From contig JASAND010010704.1 of NCBI GenBank assembly GCA_030248195.1, positions 1 to 64,000 of the forward strand: a DNA stretch of 64,000 nt, read 5' to 3'. Positions 56,816-64,000 of the stretch are shown piece after piece (within the stretch, counting starts at the first letter, position 1; every line of letters starts with the position of its first letter). Source of the DNA: Trissonchulus latispiculum (lineage: Eukaryota > Nematoda > Enoplea > Enoplida > Ironidae). Position numbers and translations under genes: made by a program. The notes under the pieces were generated by a model that ran no database searches, was not told where the DNA came from, and was given only the letters and a program-made list of their open reading frames with translations.

Positions 56816-58253
56816 GAACATTTGGGTTTGACAGGCGTGGACGCCTGACGACACACAGTACTGCCTTCCACCAGAAACGCTTTTGTGTTCACCCTCTCAG
56901 TATGTGTTGTCCCGTGGTTATACCTAAGCACTATTCTTTTTTCTTCATTCTTAGCTTTAAAGTGTACTATGTTACCAGTATATACTATTACCGATCTGAA
57001 ATCTTATCTTATGTTCCCGTAAAGCTTTTGTATGGCAATTTATTTGTCATTGGTTTCAAGGATTTACAGAAGTGATATATTGCCTTCTACACCACGTTGA
57101 TTGTGGTTATCTAAAATGTCAGCTTTCTTGAACACTAAACCAAACATTTATTTAATGAGACAAACATTGTACAAACATTCATTGTATTTGTCAAAACTAC
57201 CACACTCTTGGCATAAAATTATGCCTGTGCTTGACAACAATTCACTTTCTGGGCATCGCTTAACTGATGGTTCCGTTGGAATATTCTTGGTTTGCGTTAG
57301 GCAAATGTGGGGTCCGCCGTTAGTGGAACTGGCACGGTCCAAAATCGCAGTGAAATTTGGTGAAATACAATGAAGTTTGCCTGGTTTCTACTTAATAGCT
57401 GTTATAACTAAACTAAACAGTGTTCAAAAAATTATATTTAGTCGCAAAATAGACGATTTTAAACGATGGTAGTTTCTGGGCGAGCACCTCAAAATGAGTG
57501 GGTAGAATTCCAAAAAAGTGGGGTGGGGCCGATACGTTGAGAGGAGACAAGTTTGATGGGGACCCGAAATGTATGGTTCCACTTCCTATGCCGGCCGCAT
57601 AGTGGCTGAGCCAGGTCACATTTTCTCCGATACCGGGCACGAGTCCTGAAAAGTAAGTTTTCCAAATTCAAAATTTTCATAACTTTGTGTCTAACTGCCG
57701 GAACTTGTTGCGTGGGCAGGGATTAGAGGCTTGCACGGGCTGAATTTTTGTAAATCCTTTTAACAACCTATTTTTACTGATTTTTCTCTTCCTTATTATA
57801 TAAGAAAATTTATCCTGTTCAAAACCTGTTTTAATCACTACATTTCGTGAAAAGCAGGACCTTTGGCGTAAGTCACAAGATATCGCGAAGTAATGGGAAT
57901 TTTTGCGAAAATTGGTGGAGAACCAAACAGGGTTGTGGAAAAAAAGAAGAAATGTCGCCAACTCAAATAGGTCTTTTTGGCAATTTTATTGAGAATCACC
58001 GTCACGCTACATTTCGCCAATTTGAAGGCTTCGCCAATGTTCAGGCTTTTCGTCGAATGTACTGCACATCATGGTATGTTTTTGTAAAATAGTGTGTATT
58101 TTCACAGTGTGGATCCCGCCCCTATACACCCTACTCCTTTTATGCATACTGTCATTCGGTAATTACTGAGGTAGTTAGTTTGTTAGGTAGTACATGTTAA
58201 TACATTAATCAACAACTCACGTCGGCAGGTAGAAACCACAAATACTTATTTGC
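56816..58253. other. Downstream of endosulfine, probably UTR or intergenic
   Basis: No domain-bearing ORF. The segment around 57480-57660 is GC-richer and may be a repeat. I see no clear polyadenylation site that I can tie to the gene. Confidence 0.35.
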
Positions 58254-58261
58254 ATTTAGCT

Positions 58262-59023
58262 CATGGTTTTTTTGCGTCAGGGGCTGCGTCATGGCGCAAA
58301 TTTTTTTCGTGTGACGCAAATGAAATTAGCCCTGACGCAAGCCTGGCGCAGCTGGATTTGAACTTCAACTAGAGGCAAAATTGTGCAAACTTGCTGGAAA
58401 AATTGTGTTTCAAACGTGATATTTCTAAAATTTTCGTGATACTTCTGCTGGGGGCTGCGCCCCCAGACCCCCGCATCTTCTGCCTTCTGACTTGTTGCTG
58501 AGTGCTAAGATGACTGACAAACTAATATTTTAATTAATCATTGCATATAAGGGCGCATGTAGCAGCGGCAACAGCTTGCAAGTCTTGCAGATGTAGCACT
58601 TAAAAATATTTTAATATACATTCGATATTGCAATAACCGGCCATACTTAATACCACATCAACTGGTCGCGAAAATGCTCTAAATTAATTCCTGGGAGAGT
58701 CTTAATTGCAAAAATTCTTCAACTTCTGGGGGGCTCCGCCCCCCAGGCCCCCCGTGTTGGTTCTTTCTCTAGATCTGAATGCTTTACACAGTAAAGTCGG
58801 CTTCAAAGATGCAAAATTTGAAAAACAGGTGGAAAATGTGCTTAATGCTGTGTATTGATGGTTAAATAGTTAAATGTTGGTTCCACATTAAAATAATGTT
58901 TAAAATACTTATTAAATTGTTTAAAAATAAATTTTATTTTTGACGCAGTGACCCCAGTTCCTGACGCAATAAAATTTTTCCTGGCGCAGCATTGGCGCAA
59001 ATCGTGAAACCAAAAAAACCCTG
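58262..59023. mobile_element. CA(T/G)GGTTTTTTT hAT-like element, 8-bp TSD
   Basis: Exact duplication ATTTAGCT at 58254-58261 and 59024-59031, ends CATGGTTTTTTT and (reverse complement) CAGGGTTTTTTT. Subterminal TGACGCAA/CTGGCGCAG words occur at both ends (58276-58355 and 58943-59000). Two GC-rich near-palindromes (GGGGGCTGCGCCCCC at ~58450 and GGGGGGCTCCGCCCCCC at ~58728) lie inside. No ORF. Confidence 0.88.
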
Positions 59024-59031
59024 ATTTAGCT

Positions 59032-59789
59032 CAATACTCAGCTGCCATAGGGTAATCCAGAAGAAATCTAAAATTTATAAAATTGAGTTGGTGCAGTAAC
59101 AGGATTTAACTTAATGTAAAGCAGTCCTTATTTACTGGCTATAGTTAACGGTTTCTATATCATAGGGTCGCGGTAGCGACCCCTATAATATGAGTCAAAA
59201 CGCCCCAATGACAGCCTTCAGAGGCGCTGCGCAGAGGCTGCGCAGATCCTGCGCAAAAGAAAGTCCGTGTCGAGTTTAGTATAATTGGAAAATTTCATCC
59301 CCCTATCACTTACCGTTAAAAAGTTGCACCCGCCGGCAGTTATGCCGGCGATGTTTTTTTTCCGGTGTCTCCGTTTTACCCTCGTATGTCACCATTTTGT
59401 AGCCTGTTTCACAGAATGTAGCGACGTTCAGACACCTATTGCGGTATATCATCAATATATATAGGTTAGTGACTTTCGATATATGTGGTCGCCGCCGCGC
59501 CACAGTGCGCCGCAGCGCCACAGTGGCGCCACAAAGTCGGCTCAGAACGTCGAAATGGCCAAAAGTATGCCTGGGATTAGCTTCTTTCCAGCTCTTTGTG
59601 CAAATACAAACCAGACAAGTTATATATGGTTGATAAGGACATATATCCGGATTATGACGTTTGAAGTCGGATTTTTGATATGTTGCGCCACAGCGCCACA
59701 GTGGCCCGCCAAAGTTGGTGAATGTTGGGTCCGACTTTGAACTTAGTTTTTTCGCTTATTTTTCAAGATAGACTTCTCAAATCGTGCAT
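59032..59789. other. GC-rich patchwork of short inverted words
   Basis: It contains GGTCGCGGTAGCGACC (59165), repeated CTGCGCAGA words near 59225-59250, CCGGCAGTTATGCCGG near 59333-59348, and GCGCCACAGTG repeats near 59497-59530 and 59685-59702. No gene is supported. Confidence 0.4.
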
Positions 59790-60390
59790 ATAAAGGTTTT
59801 TGGGGACGGCGAATCCATTCCCGCCATCAGTATTGCTGCCCGATTCACCCAATTTGCTGGGCTGGTTCCACTTGACCGTCTGAGGGGTCAGGTCGGTAAC
59901 CGCTTCCGGGAGGTCCATAGTAGGCTTTACTTGGCCTCTCAAAACTTTGTCTATAGGGGTTTTCTGGTGCGCCCAGCTCATTCCCGGTCTCCGTTTTGCC
60001 CTCTGACCCACCCATCTTGCTGGGCTGGTTCCAATTTGCCGTCTGGAGGGTCCGGTCGGTACCGACTTCCGGGAACACCATATAGAACTGTACATAGCCT
60101 CTCAAAACATTGTCTATAGGGGTTTTCTGGTGCGCCCAGCTCATTTCCGGTGTCCGTTTTGCCGTTGGACCCACCCATCTTGCTGTGCTGGTTCCACTTT
60201 GACGTCTGGAGGGTCCGGTCGGTACCGACTTCCGGGAACACCATATAGAACTGTACATAGCCTCTCAAAACATTGCCTATATGGGTTTTCTGGTGCGCCC
60301 AGCTCATTCCTGGCATCTGTTTTGCCGTTGGACCCACCCATCTTGCTGTGGTGGTTCCACTTTGCCATCTGGAGGGTCAGGTCGGTGGGA
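59790..60390. repeat. 163-bp tandem repeat, about 3.5 units
   Basis: The word GTTTTCTGGTGCGCCCAGC begins at 59959, 60122 and 60285, a period of 163 bp, with a partial unit on the left. Units contain GGGTCCGGTCGGTACCGACT and TGGACCCACCCATCTTGCTG. Because 163 is not a multiple of three, the overlapping ORFs on both strands switch frame between units, and they are not genes. Confidence 0.9.
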
Positions 60391-60965
60391 GGTCATGTGG
60401 TCAAAAATGAAATTTTTCAAATGTGGTCAAATTTGGTACCAAATGAAAGCCCTAAGCGAGCTGAGCAACTTCTGTCATAGAACTGCATGCTCAAAGTGGC
60501 TGTAGAGTGCTGTGGTGGGGTGGGGTGTTGACTTAGGCGATTTTCGGTCAAAAATGAAATCTTTCAAAAGTGGTCTAATTTGGTACCAAATGAAACCCCT
60601 CAGCGAGCTGAGCAACTTTTGTCATAGAACTGCATGCTCAAAGTGGCTGTAGAGTGCTGTGGTGGGATGGGGTGTGGACTTAGGCAATTTTGGGTCGAAA
60701 ATGAAAATTTTCAAAAGTGGTCAAATTTGGTACCAAATGAAAGGGTCATGTCGGCAACCGTTTCCTGGAGTTCAGGCCTGGAGGGCAACCGTTTCCTGAA
60801 GGGTCAGTCGGGTGAGGGGTCAAGTGGTCGAAAATAAAATTTTTCAAAAGTGGTCAAATTTGCTATCAAATGAAAGCCCTAAGTGAGCTGAGCAACGAAT
60901 GTCGTAGAACTGCATACCCAAAGTGGCTGTAGAGTGCTGTGCTGGGGTAGGGGTGGGGGGAAACT
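60391..60965. repeat. 147-bp tandem repeat, about 4 units
   Basis: TTGGTACCAAATGAAA begins at 60433, 60580 and 60727, with a changed fourth copy at 60860. Units share GAGCTGAGCAACTT, CATAGAACTGCAT and AAAGTGGCTGTAGAGTGCTG. The array abuts the 163-bp array, and its third unit is partly rearranged near 60745-60825. Confidence 0.85.
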
Positions 60966-62293
60966 AAGCTTTTATCATAGAACCACTTACCCTAACTTGC
61001 TGTGGAGCGGTCTGGTGTGAGGGGTGTCAGGGTGGAACTGAGCCAATTTGCCATAGAACCACACACGTGAGTCTGAGTATTTAATGCACATATAATGCTT
61101 AATGATTCTTTAACGCCTTTATGTCAACGACATGTAAAAAGTGGATAAACAAGAAATAAAATGAAACTTAAACTACTAAAATAGCATTTCTTGATGAAAT
61201 CCCTATAACAGTAAACGAAATTATAACCTGAATGTGTATTTATAAGTGCAAATAGAGAATGTAACTAGCTGGCGCTTGGCGCAGCCCAGAAAAACAAGTG
61301 AAAATGTATAAAATAGCGCCGACGGCGCGAAACTTTTTTTAAACATTACTATTTTTTCTTAAAAGTCAATAAAATTTTATTGGTTTTTGGTCGAAAAATT
61401 TGGGCAATGGCCTCAACGGCCAAAATTCTTTAGGCCATCGACTCCTAAATGTAGGCCATGGCCTAAGCTGTGGCCTAAACAAACCTTGGAAATACATATG
61501 TGTATATGTATATATGTAAATATATACTAATTTTTTGGACAAAAATAGATATTTCTTCGAAAATTCGGATGTGTTTAAAAAGCGGATTCTTATAACAACG
61601 TATTAAAACAGATGTACATAATGTCATGTGGTTCGTATTTGTAGTGTAATATTATAGGGGGCACGGTAGCATATATATACGTATATACTTACTACTGACT
61701 CAATTAAAATAAAACGCATTAACTTAATTAACATATATACAGTAAAAATTGATGTCACAAATTCTGAGGGATTAATGGCAATCCGGGATAAAACAATTGA
61801 AGTAAGCTTACTTACTTGTATTTAAAAATTATATAGAAAGCTGACGAATGTAGAGTTCTTGAGGAAATAAACGTCATATTATGTGGAGTGGAGCATGAGT
61901 GTCACGCGAATATGGGTTGCTCAGCGAAGCTGGTCCATATTAGTGCGCTATTAACCTAGTCCAATTGTCGTTACAACCTGCTCCTCCAATATTAGCTTTA
62001 AAACCTAAGTTCTATGTCCTATTAAAACCTAATGTCACCCGTATTGCATTTTTCGATGCTCCATCGGAGCATTTTATTCTTGTAGCTATATATTTTGCTT
62101 GCAGCGTTTTGGTAGATGAATTGATTAGTTGGCGACTCTATTTTCTTCGTCAAATAAAGGATCTTCAGGCTAGCATTAGCCAATGGAAGGATGAAAAAGT
62201 GGGAAGCTGATCAACTGCTGTGGAAGATATTTGGGTATTCTAGTTGAATGAACTCGTATGTATATTGTAATCGCACCAAGAAAATAAAAGCCG
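60966..62293. other. Intergenic, nothing firmly recognised
   Basis: CATAGAACCA words continue from the tandem array to about 61065. The 81-aa frame at 61965-62210 lacks an ATG and a recognisable domain. GCGCCGACGGCGCG lies near 61315. Confidence 0.35.
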
Positions 62294-62304
62294 CTGAGCA
62301 GGCT

Positions 62305-63224
62305 TGACTTACTTGACTTATTGGCCCAGACGATTTCCGTCCATGAAAGCCGCCGATCCATTGACAATCCTTCTCCAAGACGATCTGTCTTGGGCAGTCC
62401 GATACCAATCCCGTAAACCCAGCTTCTGTACATCATCCAGGGCTACATCGGACCATTGCTTCCTTGGTCTGCCTGGCCGTGCCAGAGCCCGTGGGCCATC
62501 TGGAATCCATCCAAACAGCATCCGTTTAGGGATCCTGTTGTCAGTTTGTCTAGACACATGACCCAGCCACCGTAATCTCGACTTAACTAGGCTGTCCTTG
62601 ATAGGTGGAATACCACATGCATCTCTCAGTGTCGCAACCGGGACATGGTCTCTGAGTGACACCCCCATAATTCGTCGCAGGCAGTTGTTTTGGAATACTT
62701 CTAGGCGCGTAGCCCGTTGTTCGAGGTGCCCAAGACTCGCAGCCGTAAAGGAGAACTGCCAGCACAGAAGATTTGAACAAGCTGAGCTTAACGTGTAATT
62801 GCAGGTCGTGATTATTCCAGATGTTAGAAAGTTTGCTGAAGGAGACACTTGCTAGCCTGATTCGATTAGTGATTTCATCGTTCAGCTGTCCATCTTGCGA
62901 GAAAACACAGCCCAGGTACTTAAATTCTGTAGCCGTTTCGATGTCTTTGCCGCCAACCTGGAGGACAGGGTCATCAGGTTCATCAGAAAAACAGACGGCC
63001 TTCGTTTTCGGACAGCTGATTTCTAGACCCAAGGTCCCACATACTTCAGCAAAACAACTTACAATCCGGTTGATGTCAGCTGGAGTTGTTGTAATTAAGG
63101 CAGCATCATCAGCATACAATAGGGCAGTGATGGTATCCATGAAAGACTCTTCTGCTCTTACGCTTCTTACCATCAGGAAAAAACCGACTACCACGTTTGA
63201 AACATATGGATGCGCCTATGCGCC
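62305..63224 (-). mobile_element. 5'-truncated second LINE with 11-bp TSD
   Basis: Flanked by CTGAGCAGGCT at 62294-62304 and 63225-63235. On the minus strand it encodes the back half of a reverse transcriptase (catalytic YADD in LLYADDAALITT; KTKAVCFSDEP; EFKYLGCVFSQDGQ; VLLYGCESW). A C-terminal domain follows (FQNNCLRRIMGVS; RLRWLGHVSRQ; RPRKQWSD), ending in a TAAGTCAAG repeat at the 3' end. The RWLGHV-type C-terminus fits RTE/X-like or L1-like clades and differs from the LINE at 45-49 kb. Frameshifts near the 5' end and near 62730-62770 make it inactive. Confidence 0.92.
62318..63194 (-). pseudogene. Broken reverse transcriptase of the second LINE
   Basis: Two overlapping frames (63194 down to about 62750, and about 62770 down to 62318) together give the downstream half of a non-LTR reverse transcriptase and its C-terminal domain. 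A shift after LLYGCESW separates them, and another shift precedes the YADD block. Upstream catalytic motifs are missing because the copy is truncated. It cannot be active. Confidence 0.88.
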
Positions 63225-63235
63225 CTGAGCAGGCT

Positions 63236-63838
63236 GATCTATGAAAATGAAACATACAAGGCAGGAAGGAAAACAGGACAATCAGCTAGCCGCTAAGACA
63301 GTGCTTTGCCTTCAACCAATTGTATAGTCTAGAGGCCTGCCTAGATCCAGTATTTTCCCAGATTGTTGATCTTCATTTGAAAAAATGGTTGCAAATGCAG
63401 GTGTACTACAAGTTTGCACAAATATATACCGGGCACCGTATATTTTACGTTTTAGGTTTATATAGTTTAGAAGGCATAACACTAAGTTGAAAAACTGGGT
63501 CAGTTGTTTTATATGTCATTCAAAAATTATTATTATGAATGTTAAAGTTGTGAAAATGCTATGTGCTAGGCAGAGTGTGAAATTTGCGAAAAAAGTGTGC
63601 AAAGCTCACGGAAAACCAGCTGAACCAAGCGGACTTCACTATTTTAATTCGCTGAATTTTCCAATTTTCCACACGTATTCCGTAGCCTTCGTATAATAAT
63701 GAAATTCGAAAGTTAAATTCTTCTAACTGGAACTTAGGAGCATTAAGGCCTATGCGATGTCTGGAATGGTCCAGAAAGACTGACAATAGTATCGTCACTT
63801 GCGGAGGAATTGCCTGGCAGTCTAATTTACTGGCATAC
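63236..63838. other. Intergenic, nothing recognised
   Basis: No coding or RNA structure was recognised. Confidence 0.35.
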
Positions 63839-64000
63839 CAGGGTATTTTTAGGGATTTTTTCGGGGGAGGGCTTCCCGGGTGGGGGAGAGTTTTGCAAAA
63901 ATGAGCCTACAGAATTTCGCCAACGACTGTCCTGACTATAGTCTGGTAGTAACGGGGCGCAGGACCTATCTATCTACCACGCCAGCCTGGACGGAAGAAT
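63839..64000. mobile_element. Left end of a CAGGGTATTTTT MITE
   Basis: Begins CAGGGTATTTTTAGGG, matching the TIR of the element at 18834-19063, followed by a G tract. The other end is not in the window, so the element is truncated or runs past the edge. Confidence 0.5.

Noticed and set aside
59763..60505. ORFs of 110-137 codons on both strands
   Set aside because: They follow the 163-bp tandem array and change frame between units; nothing suggests a protein.
61965..62210. 81-codon frame with a hydrophobic stretch
   Set aside because: No ATG, no homology recognised and no clear splice sites.
1..64000. Bacterial or viral genome
   Set aside because: Spliced genes, animal endosulfine, SINE and LINE relics and low coding density exclude this.

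Overview
This window looks like nuclear DNA from an invertebrate animal, probably an early-branching metazoan, but I cannot name the species. The evidence is split genes with GT-AG introns, an animal endosulfine (ENSA/ARPP19) gene, two BTB-MATH paralogues, two kinds of non-LTR retrotransposon, tRNA-derived SINE sequence, and a very high load of small DNA transposons. Gene density is low. There are no operons, Shine-Dalgarno sites, rRNA genes or CRISPR arrays.

Layout. 1-5 kb: palindromic and terminal-inverted-repeat (TIR) elements in AT-rich DNA. 5-9 kb: a diverged tandem repeat, then an unusual run of short, mostly perfect hairpins, a C-rich leader-like stretch, an ATG-less ORF with paired cysteines, and a tRNA-like relic. 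9-11 kb: a foldback and a second copy of the repeat seen at 4 kb, interrupted by a transposon. 12.4-16.5 kb: a candidate secreted-peptide gene of very small phase-0 exons, with a 1.4-kb foldback in one intron. 18-20.4 kb and 31.9-33.1 kb: two minus-strand BTB-BACK-MATH genes. 20.7-31 kb: a nested TIR element, a SINE, microsatellites and a 2.2-kb long-TIR element. 34-39 kb: mostly featureless, with paired GTCACGTGAC sites and one probable terminal exon. 39-44 kb: a hAT-like element, nested G-tract elements and an 807-bp foldback. 44-49.2 kb: a PHD-NADAR coding segment and a CR1/Jockey-type LINE broken by three DNA transposons. 49-55 kb: more small elements and a candidate cysteine-rich secreted peptide gene. 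56.3-56.8 kb: endosulfine. 58-64 kb: a hAT-like element, two tandem-repeat blocks, and a second LINE fragment with an 11-bp target duplication.

The strongest genes are the two BTB-BACK-MATH paralogues and endosulfine. The former are probable substrate adaptors, well conserved in BTB and diverged in MATH. The latter is a predicted Greatwall-controlled PP2A-B55 inhibitor that retains its FDSGDY site. The rest is mainly a record of transposition. Several small non-autonomous families can be delimited by exact TIRs and target-site duplications, and removing three insertions restores reading frame across the dead LINE. Less explained are the hairpin array at 5.9-7.2 kb, the paired GGGTTTTTCCC-type motifs, the palindrome shared by different G-tract elements, the PHD-NADAR segment, and the two small secreted-peptide candidates.
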